64,000 bases of DNA from Zoogloeaceae bacterium (GCA_024235635.1 JACKMA010000001.1:186001-250000), one strand, 5' to 3'. Positions 53,977 to 63,411 are shown, numbered from the stretch's first letter. Made by a program: numbers and translations. The notes: generated by a model from the sequence alone, not told the origin.

Positions 53977-54891
53977 ATGTCGGGATCCTGGCAACCCGAG
54001 ATGGCATTGACCCACCACGACGACATTTCCTGCGATGTCTTCATCAGCTATGCACGCGAAGATCGCGTGTCGGTCGAACGACTCGCCGAGCGTCTGCACG
54101 CGGCCGGCTGGACCGTCTGGTGGGACAGCAGCCTGCGCGCGGGCGAAGCTTTTGCCGACACCATCGCGGGCCGGATCGATGCCGCGTCCATCGTTCTGGT
54201 GCTGTGGTCCAGCCATGCCGCGGCTTCGCAGTGGGTCAAGGCCGAGGCCATGGCTGCGCAGCAGCAGAGCAAGCTGTTGCCCGTCATGGTCGAAAGGATC
54301 CCGCTGCCGGTGCCGTTCAATGCCTTCCATACGGTCGATCTGAGCACGTGGGACGGCGCACCCGACGACAGCCGCCTGCTCGCGCTGCTGGCCGAGTTGG
54401 TCGACAGGCTGGCGGGCGCCGGACGCGCGGACGGCAAGCCACGGCAGCGCCTCGACGCGAGCGACTGGCAGGCGGTTCTGCTGGGCAAGGAGGCCACCAG
54501 CCGGCGGTTTCTGGCGACGCTCGGCACGCGCCGCCATGATGTGCGGTGCCACTTCCATCCCAACCACCTCTGGAACCGATTCGTCGTGACCGTCGATGGC
54601 GTCGAGGCCGCCACGGGCGGCCATCAGTTCCGTGATGAAATCAGCCTGCCGTTCGACCTGGGCGACGATTGGCTCGGACTCGTACTGCTCGCCTGCGGCA
54701 GCACGGCCGCCACCGGAGAACTGCTCTGTCGCTGCGATGTCAGCATCGGCGGCAAGGTGCTCTACCGCGAGCCCGGTAGCCCCTGCCCCCAATGCGGCGG
54801 CAGCGGGCAGTGGGTGATCGCGCTGCCACTGCTGGCGCCGAAGCGCGTCCGCTGCTTGAACTGCGGTGGCACGGGTCGCGTATATCCATGA
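53977..54891 (+). CDS. TIR-domain protein with C-terminal DnaJ-type zinc finger
   Basis: 304 residues from ATG 53977 (ATG 54001, eight codons later, also fits; ribosome sites weak). N-terminal TIR domain: DVFISYARED (about 20-29), WTVWWDSSL, and SQWVKAEA with E90, the position of the NADase glutamate in catalytic TIRs. A beta-rich middle region (about 180-265) is unrecognised. The C-terminus has two zinc knuckles, CPQCGGSG (270-277) and CLNCGGTG (293-300), half of a DnaJ-type finger. Bacterial TIR proteins often act in antiphage defence; no known defence partner is adjacent, so this is inference. Confidence 0.85.
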   Translation: MSGSWQPEMALTHHDDISCDVFISYAREDRVSVERLAERLHAAGWTVWWDSSLRAGEAFADTIAGRIDAASIVLVLWSSHAAASQWVKAEAMAAQQQSKLLPVMVERIPLPVPFNAFHTVDLSTWDGAPDDSRLLALLAELVDRLAGAGRADGKPRQRLDASDWQAVLLGKEATSRRFLATLGTRRHDVRCHFHPNHLWNRFVVTVDGVEAATGGHQFRDEISLPFDLGDDWLGLVLLACGSTAATGELLCRCDVSIGGKVLYREPGSPCPQCGGSGQWVIALPLLAPKRVRCLNCGGTGRVYP

Positions 54892-54937
54892 GCCCGCCAC
54901 ACGTCGCCGGTGGTGATGCCGGCCCCGCCGCGCACCC

Positions 54938-55159
54938 TCACGCGGCTCGCGGCGTCTGTTCGGTCTGCTGCGCGGCGACGCGCGGCTGTGCCATCTTGCG
55001 GCAGTGAACGCAGACACTGGTGGTGGCGCGCGATCCGCCGTGCACCCGGCACAGCGGTCGGCCGCAGCCGGCGCAGTGCCCACCTTCATGGGGGTGGAAT
55101 TCGGTCAGGCATTCGGTACAGCGCATCGTCGCCGCAATGGCGTCCATCGGGTTCATCAT
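54938..55159 (-). CDS. small zinc-ribbon protein
   Basis: 73 residues with CTEC, HCAGC, C-RVH and CVHC motifs, enough ligands for two zinc ions in a RING-like order. The first ATG is at 55159; the ATG at 55156 has AGGA at a better distance. It follows the sortase-system kinase gene by 38 bp on the same strand and converges with the TIR gene. Function unknown. Confidence 0.72.
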   Translation of the reverse strand: MMNPMDAIAATMRCTECLTEFHPHEGGHCAGCGRPLCRVHGGSRATTSVCVHCRKMAQPRVAAQQTEQTPRAA

Positions 55160-55197
55160 CGATCCTTGTGTTCGAGTTCAGATTCAGTCGCAATCCG

Positions 55198-56787
55198 TCA
55201 GGCGCAGGGCAGCCGTGCCTCGAAGCACACACCGCTGCCGTCCGCCAGATTGGTGGCCGACAGTTCGCCGCGATGAAATCCGGCGATCATGCGTGCCACG
55301 TAGAGTCCCAATCCGAGGTGGGGCGTGTCGCCCGCCTCCGCCGTGCGGCCGGACACCATCGATTCGAATAGGCGCGCCCGCAGCTCGTCCGGAATCGTCG
55401 GCCCGCGGTTGTCGACGGCGAGCACCGCGTGGGATTCGCCGTCGAAGCGCAGCGTGACGCGTATCGGCGTACCGCTGGTGGCGAAGTCGACCGCGTTCTC
55501 GACCAGCTTGTCGAGCATCTGCGCCGCCAGATCCGGCGCGCCGCGGATCCATACCGGGTGGCGCGGTACTTCGGCTGCGAAGCGACGGCCGGCGTGGGCG
55601 CTGCGATAGCCGTTGGTGCATTCATCGACCAGCCGGCCCAGGTCGAAGCGCTCGACCTCGGTGGTGGCCAGGCTCTGCTCCATGCGATTGGCTTCCGACA
55701 TCCGCGAAAAGATCCGTGAGAGCCGGCTGACGCCCGCCTCGGCGCGGCCGATGTAGGTTCGGGCGCTTTCCGGCAGCGGCTCCATGTGGAGGTTCTCGAG
55801 CGACGAGCGCACCACCGCGATCGGCGTGCGCAACTCGTGCGACAGCCGGCTCGCCATGCTTTCGAGATAGCCGTGGTGACGCCCGATACGGGCGAGCAGC
55901 CGCGAGATGCTGCGGGAAAGGTCGCCGACTTCGTCGCCGGCCTTCGATGCCGCCGAGATGTTGGTGATGCGCCCGCTGGCGTCGATCGCGCCTTCGGTCT
56001 CGTCGCGAAGTCGCCGAATCCGCCACGACAATCGCGTGGCGAAGCCGATCAGCACCAGCGCGGTCAGTCCGAGTGCGCCGAGGGTCAGCATCGCCAGCCG
56101 TTCCAACGCCCGATTGCGCAGGCTGAGTATCGAATGGGTGGTTTCCTCGACCACCACGGCGCCGCGCACCTGGTCGCCGACCCATACCGGATGGGCGGCC
56201 GAGATGATGCTCGGTCGGCGGTCACCGGTGCCGCGCACCGACACCGCCGGCAGGCCGAGGAAGGCCTTGCTGAGATCGACGCCGCGGGTCAATGGTTCCT
56301 GCTCGACGCGGGCGATGTATTCCTGGCGCGGCGGCGGCAGCAGATAGCCGATCAGGCGTCGCCACAGCCCCTGCCACCAACCCGCCGGCGCGGCGGCTGG
56401 TGGCTCGGCCACCAGCCGCCCGCTGCGGGCGATCACCCGCAATTCCCGGTCGGCGACCCAGATCCGCGAGGTGCTGCGCTCGAGGCCCTGCAGGATGCCC
56501 TGCACTGCCGCCGCGCCGGCTTTCGGTTCGAGGCCGAAACCGAGCTTCAATAATTCCTCGCCCGGTGCGATCGAGGCCCCGGCGGCGATGCCGCTGGCCA
56601 ACTGGAACATCTCGGGCCGGTCGTGCAACGCGGTCGCCACCGCACGCGCCAGCGCCAGTGCCGACTCGCGCTGGGCTTCGAGCAGAAAGCGCTCCATCTC
56701 CTGAACGTAGCGATAGCCCAGCCACGGCAGGGTCAGCAGCACCAGCGACAGTAGCGCGAGCTTGACGCGCAGGGTCAGGCGAGGCAT
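55198..56787 (-). CDS. pdsS: sensor histidine kinase of the proteobacterial dedicated sortase system
   Basis: 529 residues from ATG 56787. First helix about 8-25, a periplasmic sensor of about 200 residues, second helix about 225-250, HAMP, then HisKA with H317 (SRLSHELRTPIAV) and an HATPase domain (LVENAVDFA, HLGLGLYVARMIAG). Gene order and sequence type match the kinase of the dedicated sortase system. Encoded 11 bp after the regulator, so they form one operon. Confidence 0.88.
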   Translation of the reverse strand: MPRLTLRVKLALLSLVLLTLPWLGYRYVQEMERFLLEAQRESALALARAVATALHDRPEMFQLASGIAAGASIAPGEELLKLGFGLEPKAGAAAVQGILQGLERSTSRIWVADRELRVIARSGRLVAEPPAAAPAGWWQGLWRRLIGYLLPPPRQEYIARVEQEPLTRGVDLSKAFLGLPAVSVRGTGDRRPSIISAAHPVWVGDQVRGAVVVEETTHSILSLRNRALERLAMLTLGALGLTALVLIGFATRLSWRIRRLRDETEGAIDASGRITNISAASKAGDEVGDLSRSISRLLARIGRHHGYLESMASRLSHELRTPIAVVRSSLENLHMEPLPESARTYIGRAEAGVSRLSRIFSRMSEANRMEQSLATTEVERFDLGRLVDECTNGYRSAHAGRRFAAEVPRHPVWIRGAPDLAAQMLDKLVENAVDFATSGTPIRVTLRFDGESHAVLAVDNRGPTIPDELRARLFESMVSGRTAEAGDTPHLGLGLYVARMIAGFHRGELSATNLADGSGVCFEARLPCA

Positions 56788-56798
56788 GGCCGGACGCC

Positions 56799-57488
56799 TT
56801 ACGCCCGCCAGCGGTAGCCCATGCCGTAGACGCTTTCGATTTGGTCGAAGTCGCTGTCCACGGCGCTGAACTTCCGCCGGATGCGCTTGATGTGGGAGGT
56901 GATGGTGCCGTCGTCCACCACCAGTCGGGCGTCCTGCATCAACTGGTCGCGACTCTTCACGTGACCCGGCGTGCGCGCCAGCGTATGCACCATCCAGAAT
57001 TCGGTCAGGGTCAGGCCGAGGGGGTGGCCACGCCACTCGGCGGCGAGCCGCATCGCATCGAGTCGCAGCGCGCCGCGCGCGACGATCTCGTCATCGGGCC
57101 CGCTGGCGGCCAGCGCATCGATGCGCCGGAACAATGCCGCGATGCGCGCCAGCAGGTGCGGCAGCGACACGTCCTTGGTCAGGTAGTCGTCGGCGCCCAG
57201 ACGCAGGCCGGAGACGATGTCGAAATCCGAGTCCCTTGCCGACAGGAAGATGATCGGCAGGCGCGTCGACAACGCGCGCAGTTCCGCGCACAACGTGAAA
57301 CCGCCTTCGGGTTCGTCGCCGAGTCCGATGTCGATCACGGCCAGTTCGGGCAACCGGTTGCGGAATGCCGCCAGTGCGCTCGCCCGGTCGCCATAGGCCG
57401 AAACGTCGTAGCCCTGGCGCGCCAGCGCCTCCGCGTAGTTGGCGCGGATTGCCTCTTCGTCCTCGACGATTGCTATGCGTCTTCCCAT
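56799..57488 (-). CDS. pdsR: response regulator of the proteobacterial dedicated sortase system
   Basis: 229 residues. Receiver domain with IVEDEE, phospho-Asp D53 (AVIDIGLG), FLSARD and Lys in YLTKDVS; winged helix of the OmpR class ends VYGMGYRWRA. It diverges from the sortase target gene and most likely controls it from the 163-bp region between them. Confidence 0.9.
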   Translation of the reverse strand: MGRRIAIVEDEEAIRANYAEALARQGYDVSAYGDRASALAAFRNRLPELAVIDIGLGDEPEGGFTLCAELRALSTRLPIIFLSARDSDFDIVSGLRLGADDYLTKDVSLPHLLARIAALFRRIDALAASGPDDEIVARGALRLDAMRLAAEWRGHPLGLTLTEFWMVHTLARTPGHVKSRDQLMQDARLVVDDGTITSHIKRIRRKFSAVDSDFDQIESVYGMGYRWRA

Positions 57489-57651
57489 GGCGGCGGACTA
57501 TAGCACCGCCGCTGCCCTGCCGAAGCCGGCCGGCGCAAAAGCCATTTTTTTGCCACATTCGGTCGCCGAAGTGCCCGTTTGCACACCCAAATGGCGCCTG
57601 TTGGCGGGCGTTCAATGGCGTCATCGACACCGCTGATACCAGGGAGACGCC
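57489..57651. promoter_or_regulatory. divergent promoter region of the sortase system
   Basis: Between pdsR (minus) and the target gene (plus). Holds a T7 run (57544-57550) followed by GCCACATT and, close to the target gene, GGGAG five bases before its ATG. No repeat that could be assigned to PdsR was recognised. Confidence 0.5.
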
Positions 57652-59763
57652 ATGAACAGCGACACAATGCCAGCCCGCGCACTCGAGCAGCCGATTCAGG
57701 CCGCATCCCCCGATCGGGGCCGGCAGATCCTTGATCTTCTCGCCTACATCGTGCTGATGTTCTGTACCGGCTTTGGCGTTGCCGTCGTGCTCGGCAGCAT
57801 CGTGCTGCTGCTGAGCTCGCCGGCGATGGCCGCGACCGAAGACCGTGGCGGCCTGCTGGCCCACGCCGCCGACGGCCGGCCGTTGCCGCTGCCGCTGTTG
57901 GATACCGACGTCCGCATCCAGGTATCGGGGCCGATCGCCCATGTCCGGGTCGAGCAGCGCTTCGAGAATCCGACCGATCAATGGTTCGAAGGCACCTACC
58001 TGTTCCCGCTGCCGGACGATGCCGCGATCGACAGCATGCGCATGCATGTCGGCGACCGCGTGATCGAAGCGGAGATCCAGGAGCGCGAGCAGGCCGCCCG
58101 CACCTACCAGCAGGCAAAGGCGGCGGGCCAGCGCACGGCGCTGCTCGAACAGCAGCGCCCCAACATGTTCACCAGCCGCGTCGCCAACATCGGACCAGGC
58201 GATCATGTCCGCATCGAGCTCGAATACCGGCAGCAGCTCGACTACCGCCGCGTAGACGGCATCGGCCGCCAGCAACTGCGGCTGCCCTTGGTCGTCGGTC
58301 CGCGCTACGTGCCGGCCGGCGCGCTGGCGACGGGCGAGGAAGCACGGATCGCCGCACCGGTCGCCGCGCCCTCGCTGGCCCCCGACAATCCGGTCGCGAT
58401 CGTCGTCAGTATCGACGCCGGCGTCGCGATCGACGACATCCGCAGCGCCCATCATCCGGTGCAGGTGCTGCGACTCGACGAGCAGCGTGTGCAAGTCGTG
58501 TTGGCCGACGGCAGCGTGCCGGCGGAGCGTGACTTCGAACTCGAATGGCGGCTGGCCGGCAGCGACGTACCGGGCGTCTCGCTGTTCTCCGAGGACGGCG
58601 CCGACGGCCGCCACTACACACTGCTGTCACTGATGCCGCCGGCCGCAACCGGGCCAGCCCGGGCGCTGCCGAGAGAGCTGGTGTTCGTCGTCGACACCTC
58701 CGGCTCGATGGCCGGCGACTCGATCCGTCAGGCGCGCGAGGCGCTCGAACTGGGGCTGGGGCGGCTCGCCACCGGCGATCGCTTCAATCTGATCGCGTTC
58801 AACTCCGAAGCCCACGCCCTGTTTCCGACCGCCTTGCGCGCCAGCGCCGCCAACCTTGCGTTTGCGATCGACTGGGTACGCCGGCTCGAGGCCGAAGGCG
58901 GCACCGAGATGCGTGCGGCGCTGGAACTGGCGCTGGATGACCGCCAAAGCACTGGCGAACACCTACGCCAGATCGTGTTCCTGACCGACGGCGCGGTCGG
59001 CAACGAACGCGCACTGTTCGAGCTGATCCATCAACGCCTCGGCCGCAGCCGCCTGTTCACGGTCGGCATCGGCTCGGCACCGAACGGCTTCTTCATGCGC
59101 AAGGCGGCACGCTTCGGTCGCGGCAGCTTCACCTACGTCGGCAACATCGATCAGGTACAGGAGCGCATCGGAGAGCTGTTCAAGCGCCTCGAGTCGCCGC
59201 TGGTCAGCGACATCGAGGTGCAGTGGCCACCGGGGACGCTGGCCGACATGTGGCCGACCCGCATTCCCGATCTCTACGCCGGCGAACCGGTGGTGCTCGC
59301 CGCCGCGACCGACGCCCTGGAGGGCGACGTCGTGATCCGGGCCAAGATCGGCGGCCAGCCCTGGCAACAGCATGTCGCCCTCGGCCAAGCCGGTCCCGGC
59401 GTGGGCATCGGCAGCCTGTGGGCCCGACGCAGGATCGAGGCCGCGATGGACCAACTCGCCGAAGGCCGGGACGAGGCGTCGGTGCGTGCGGAGGTCGTGC
59501 CGCTGGCACTCGCGCACCGCCTGGCAACCCGCTACACCAGCTTCGTTGCGGTCGATCGAACGCCGGCGCGCGCTAACGACGAAGCCTTGAACAGCGCGCA
59601 GCTACCGAATCGTCTGCCCCAGGGCTGGGATTTCGGCGCCGTCTTCGGTGAGTTGCCGCGAGCTGCTGCCGGCAGCCGCTGGCACCTCGTCGTCGGCCTC
59701 GTCGCGATCGCATTGGCGGCGCTGCTGGCACTGACCGGGAACAGCCGACGGCTCGCCGCATGA
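57652..59763 (+). CDS. sortase target protein with VIT and VWA domains
   Basis: Cell-surface protein, substrate of the adjacent sortase. 703 residues. N-terminal hydrophobic segment about 28-62 ending SSPAMA-A; VIT domain about 80-205 (RVEQRFENPTDQWFEGTYLFPLP in part); VWA domain about 340-510 with the metal-binding DTSGSM. The C-terminus has a sorting signal: LPRAAAG (about 668-674), a hydrophobic helix and an Arg-containing tail. The Thr of LPxT-type signals is replaced by Ala. GGGAG lies five bases before the ATG. The stop overlaps the sortase start (ATGA). Confidence 0.92.
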   Translation: MNSDTMPARALEQPIQAASPDRGRQILDLLAYIVLMFCTGFGVAVVLGSIVLLLSSPAMAATEDRGGLLAHAADGRPLPLPLLDTDVRIQVSGPIAHVRVEQRFENPTDQWFEGTYLFPLPDDAAIDSMRMHVGDRVIEAEIQEREQAARTYQQAKAAGQRTALLEQQRPNMFTSRVANIGPGDHVRIELEYRQQLDYRRVDGIGRQQLRLPLVVGPRYVPAGALATGEEARIAAPVAAPSLAPDNPVAIVVSIDAGVAIDDIRSAHHPVQVLRLDEQRVQVVLADGSVPAERDFELEWRLAGSDVPGVSLFSEDGADGRHYTLLSLMPPAATGPARALPRELVFVVDTSGSMAGDSIRQAREALELGLGRLATGDRFNLIAFNSEAHALFPTALRASAANLAFAIDWVRRLEAEGGTEMRAALELALDDRQSTGEHLRQIVFLTDGAVGNERALFELIHQRLGRSRLFTVGIGSAPNGFFMRKAARFGRGSFTYVGNIDQVQERIGELFKRLESPLVSDIEVQWPPGTLADMWPTRIPDLYAGEPVVLAAATDALEGDVVIRAKIGGQPWQQHVALGQAGPGVGIGSLWARRRIEAAMDQLAEGRDEASVRAEVVPLALAHRLATRYTSFVAVDRTPARANDEALNSAQLPNRLPQGWDFGAVFGELPRAAAGSRWHLVVGLVAIALAALLALTGNSRRLAA

Positions 59764-60551
59764 GCGACAGAATCACCGACAGGAAACAACGACATATGCA
59801 TGCACAATCGACGATCGGAGACAAGGACATGGACTGTCTGGGCATCGAGTGCGCCTGGCCCGACCAGGCGAGGCTGGGGACATCCCGGCTGAGGCCGCAG
59901 GCCGGACGACGCCGCTGGCGCAGTCTGCTGCTGATCATCGCGCTGTCGCTGGCGACGACCGGCGTCTGGCAACTCGGGCAGGCAGGCTACATCCAGGCCA
60001 AGGCGTGGTTGGCCCAGTCGCTGATACGGGATGCCTGGTCGCGCACACTGGCCGGCGAGGAACAGGTGCGCCCGTGGGCATGGGCCGACACCTGGCCGGT
60101 GGCCAGGCTGCGGGCACCGGCCCATGACATCGAACTGCACGTGCTGGCCGGCGCCAATGGCCGCACCATTGCCTTCGGCCCCGGCCATGTCTTCGGCACT
60201 GCCGCGCCCGGCGAAGCCGGCAACAGCGTGATCGGCGCCCATCGCGACACCCATTTCGCCTTCCTGCAACGGCTCGCCGACGGCGATGCGCTGGAGGTGC
60301 AGACACCCGGGGGGCGCCTGGTCCGATACCGGGTGGTCGAGCGGTCCGTGGTCGATCGGCGCGAAACCCGCGTCATGGCCCGACACGATGCAGAGGCCGA
60401 ACTGACCCTGGTCACCTGCTATCCGTTCGATGCCCTGCGTGCCGGCGGTCCGTTGCGCTACGTGGTTCGCGCACGGGCGCAGGTGGATGGGCCGGCAAGC
60501 GCCGGCATGGTGCAGGCGACACCTGCCGGACACCAACTGTTGGCGCTGTGA
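59760..60551 (+). CDS. class GN sortase
   Basis: Transpeptidase that cuts the sorting signal of the preceding protein. 263 residues. One transmembrane helix (about 54-78) after an unusually long, hydrophilic N-terminal part; an ATG at 59829 would shorten it. Catalytic residues complete: H161 (IGAHRDTHF), C220 (LVTCYPF), R233 (GGPLRYVV). Sortases are rare in Gram-negatives; this pair with one dedicated substrate is a known gammaproteobacterial arrangement. The acceptor of the reaction is not known. Confidence 0.94.
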   Translation: MSDRITDRKQRHMHAQSTIGDKDMDCLGIECAWPDQARLGTSRLRPQAGRRRWRSLLLIIALSLATTGVWQLGQAGYIQAKAWLAQSLIRDAWSRTLAGEEQVRPWAWADTWPVARLRAPAHDIELHVLAGANGRTIAFGPGHVFGTAAPGEAGNSVIGAHRDTHFAFLQRLADGDALEVQTPGGRLVRYRVVERSVVDRRETRVMARHDAEAELTLVTCYPFDALRAGGPLRYVVRARAQVDGPASAGMVQATPAGHQLLAL

Positions 60552-60573
60552 TGCGGCGGGCAGCGCGCCGGCG

Positions 60574-61017
60574 TCAGGCGGTACGGCCGAACAGTCGAGA
60601 CAGCGCGAATCGCGGCCGCCGCCGTGTCCGCACGAATTCGGCGAAATCGCGATCGGCCCGTTCGATGTGTTCGAACAGCCATCCCTGCAGCAGGCTTACC
60701 GTCGGCAACTCGACCAGATGCCCTTCGCGATGCAGCTGGTGGGCTTCGCGCACGCGGCGCTCGAATGCGCGATGGTTGGCCCGGTGCGGCCCCAGCCCGG
60801 GATAGGCCGCGGCCGCCATCACCTGCTCCTCGCTGCGGAAATGGTGGATCGTGCGCGCTTCGAGTTCGGCCAGCAGCGACAGCAACTCGCCAGCGCCGGC
60901 ACACTGACCCATGCACAGGCGCAAGCGATCGAGCACGTCTGCGAGTTCGCGATGATGGTCATCGATATCATCGATGCCGAGTTCGAATTCCGAACCCCAG
61001 CGTGCGACCACGCTCAT
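60574..61017 (-). CDS. bacteriohemerythrin
   Basis: 147 residues from ATG 61017 (GGGAGA four bases upstream). Four-helix oxygen-binding di-iron protein: ligands visible in DDHHREL, TIHHFRSEEQ, GPHRANH and FEHIERAD. Single domain, cytoplasmic. Possible roles are oxygen storage, sensing or delivery; context does not decide. Converges with the sortase gene, 22 bp apart. Confidence 0.92.
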   Translation of the reverse strand: MSVVARWGSEFELGIDDIDDHHRELADVLDRLRLCMGQCAGAGELLSLLAELEARTIHHFRSEEQVMAAAAYPGLGPHRANHRAFERRVREAHQLHREGHLVELPTVSLLQGWLFEHIERADRDFAEFVRTRRRPRFALSRLFGRTA

Positions 61018-61155
61018 TGCGTCTCCCTGCTGCCGGCCCGATCGGCTTGCCGGCGTATCGGTGCGAAGCTCATCTGCCGACATCCTACATGCGTAGCGGC
61101 CTGTTGGCACCCCGTAAACGCACTAAATTCGGGGAATTCCGGGGTTCGGCTCGGG

Positions 61156-62946
61156 TCAGTCCACGATTGCGCCGAGCCAGCCCGCCTGGAGGCGACGCTG
61201 CGCGCCGGTCGCCCCGCTCCGGTGCTTCAGGCGGACCGACTTGAGCACCGGGGGATCGAGCACGACTTCGAAGCCACGCAACTCGTCGCGGCGAAATGCC
61301 TCGACCCGCAGACGATCGCCGGACCGGTGCCGCCGCAGATGGTCGTCGAGGGACTCGCGACGGACCCGCAGGCCATCGATCGCGACCAGTTCGTCGCCGG
61401 CCGACAGCCCGGCCCGGTGGGCCGCACCGCCGGTGATGACGTTGGCGAGACGTGCGTCCGCGATGGCCGGCGCGAGGCGGATGCCGAGTGACGGCAGTTC
61501 TTCCGGCTCTTCGATCAATTGAATGCCGAATGGCTTGAACAGACGCTTCAATGGGAGATCGCCGGTACCCTCGACGGCCTTGCGCAGCCAGCGTGCGAGT
61601 CCGTCGCCGCCGACCTCGGCGACGACCTCGAACATGCCTTCTTCCGCGACCCCGGCGGTACCGCCGCCATGGCGCTGCCACAACAGCCGCATGACGTCGT
61701 CGAGGCTGCTGGCCCCGTCGCTCGCCGTGCGCAACTGCAGATCCGTGGCGAGCGCCACCAGCGCGCCCTTGGTGTAGTACGAGACGATGGCGTTGGGTGC
61801 GTTCTCGTCCTGGCGGTAGTACTTGGTCCAGGCATCGAACGACGAATCCGCAAGGCTTTGGCGCAGCCGCCCCGGTCCGCGCATGACGCCTGCGATGGTT
61901 CGACCGAGTTGCTCGAGATAGTCTTCGGGCGCAAGCACCCCACTGCGGACCAGGGCCAGATCGTCGTAGTACGAGGTGATGCCCTCGAACGCCCACAGCA
62001 GCGAGGTATGGACCTCCCGCGACAGATCGTAGGGCGTGAATGCGGCGGGCCGGATGCGCTTCACGTTCCAGCTGTGGAAATATTCGTGGCTGCACAGGCC
62101 GAGAAAGCGGCGATAGCCTTCTGACGGCTTGTCCATCGCCGCATACGGCAGATCGTTGCGACTCGCCAGCAATGCCGTCGACGCCCGATGCTCGAGGCCG
62201 CCGTATCCGTCACCGACGACCATCGTCAGAAACAGATAGCGCTTCATCGGTGCAGGCCTGCCGAACAGCATGATCTGCCACTCGCAGACGCGGGCGAGAT
62301 CGGTGCAGAGGCGCTTGAGGTCGGCGTCGTGACGCCCGGTCACGATCACTTCATGGCTGACACCGCCCGCCTTGAAGTTCGCCCGGGAAAAGGCGCCGAT
62401 CTCGACCGGGTGGTCGATCAGTTCGTCGTAGTCCGCCGCTTGGTAGAACCCGAATCCGTGCCGCTTGGCGGCGCCCGGCCGGCCCCTGGCCTCGGCCAGC
62501 GCCGTCGCCACACGCCAGTCCTCGGCACCGCGCCAGGACGGTGCCACCAGTTCGACCAGGCAGGTGCAGCGCTCGTGGCCATGCGCGCGCAGAAACACAC
62601 TGGTGCCATTGAAGAAGGCATGACTGTGATCGAAGTGCGCGGCCCGCACCGACAGGTCCCACGCGTAGATTTCGCATTCGACCTCGAGCGGCGCTCCGGG
62701 TCGCCCCGGTGCGCAGCGCCAGCCATGCTTGTCGAGCTTTTCCACGGCCAGCCGTCTGCCGCCGCTGCGGGCTTCGAGCGCCACGATGTTGCGCGCAAAG
62801 TCGCGGATCATGTAACTGCCCGGAATCCATGCCGGCAGCGACAGCCGTTGCCCTTGCGGATCCGGGTTGGCGATGGTCAGACGGACCCGCAGCAAGTGAC
62901 CCGAGGGGTCGGCAAGCTCGACGCGGTATTGCAGGGCTTGGCTCAT
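61156..62946 (-). CDS. M61-family (glycyl aminopeptidase-like) metallopeptidase with PDZ domain
   Basis: 596 residues from ATG 62946, with GGAGG seven bases upstream; codons further upstream are not part of it. Zinc motif HEYFH in CSHEYFHSWNVKRIRP with the Glu ligand in LWAFEGITSYYDDL. The N-terminal beta domain (LPAWIPGSYMIRDFARNI) and C-terminal PDZ domain (VITGGAAHRAGLSAGDEL) are typical. No signal peptide, so probably cytosolic. Likely cleaves N-terminal glycine or alanine. Confidence 0.93.
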   Translation of the reverse strand: MSQALQYRVELADPSGHLLRVRLTIANPDPQGQRLSLPAWIPGSYMIRDFARNIVALEARSGGRRLAVEKLDKHGWRCAPGRPGAPLEVECEIYAWDLSVRAAHFDHSHAFFNGTSVFLRAHGHERCTCLVELVAPSWRGAEDWRVATALAEARGRPGAAKRHGFGFYQAADYDELIDHPVEIGAFSRANFKAGGVSHEVIVTGRHDADLKRLCTDLARVCEWQIMLFGRPAPMKRYLFLTMVVGDGYGGLEHRASTALLASRNDLPYAAMDKPSEGYRRFLGLCSHEYFHSWNVKRIRPAAFTPYDLSREVHTSLLWAFEGITSYYDDLALVRSGVLAPEDYLEQLGRTIAGVMRGPGRLRQSLADSSFDAWTKYYRQDENAPNAIVSYYTKGALVALATDLQLRTASDGASSLDDVMRLLWQRHGGGTAGVAEEGMFEVVAEVGGDGLARWLRKAVEGTGDLPLKRLFKPFGIQLIEEPEELPSLGIRLAPAIADARLANVITGGAAHRAGLSAGDELVAIDGLRVRRESLDDHLRRHRSGDRLRVEAFRRDELRGFEVVLDPPVLKSVRLKHRSGATGAQRRLQAGWLGAIVD

Positions 62947-63099
62947 CGAAATTCCTCCGCTGACGACCAGATCGAGTCCTCCGGCCGGGTCCGAGCCCGA
63001 CCCCGCCGCAGCCTGCCGCGCGTGGACCCGGTTGCACGCTTGTGCATCAAAGCAGGAAAAACGCCGCCGCAACAGGCGAATAGCCGGACAACCCAGTCG

Positions 63100-63134
63100 T
63101 TTTCCACATCGATATCCACACCAGCCGTGGATAA
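63100..63134. other. three DnaA-box-like sequences in 35 bp
   Basis: TTTTCCACA (63100-63108), ATATCCACA (63112-63120) and, on the minus strand, TTATCCACG (63126-63134). Each differs from TTATCCACA at one position. Confidence 0.6.
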
Positions 63135-63269
63135 GGTGCGACGGCGAAAATGCAGCGCACAATGGCCCGCAGAGGCGCATCGCTGAGCCATTCTCGCTGC
63201 CGGATCGGGGCATCGTCCGATCGCGCCGCAGCAGATTCCGTTGCGATGCGCAGTGCACGGCAACAGGAT

Positions 63270-63278
63270 TTATCCACA
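63270..63278 (+). other. exact DnaA box
   Basis: TTATCCACA, an exact consensus R1-type DnaA box, 136 bp from the cluster at 63100-63134. Confidence 0.6.
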
Positions 63279-63411
63279 GGTGTGCACGAGCGCGCTTCGA
63301 ATGTCATGGGAATCCTTTCCGCCCATGGGATTTCACCCAATACGGGGACCTCACCCTGCAATGCCGGGCGTCTTGTGCGGTGCATCAACATCACATCGGT
63401 GCATCGCCTTC

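Larger units (their letters stand above)
62947..63411. other. 465-bp gene-free region with DnaA boxes
   Basis: No credible coding frame on either strand. The stretch contains four DnaA-box-like 9-mers (63100-63134 and 63270-63278), several TGTGCAC/GTGCATC words, and the upstream parts of the M61 gene promoter. dnaA, dnaN or gidA are not in the window. Confidence 0.55.
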
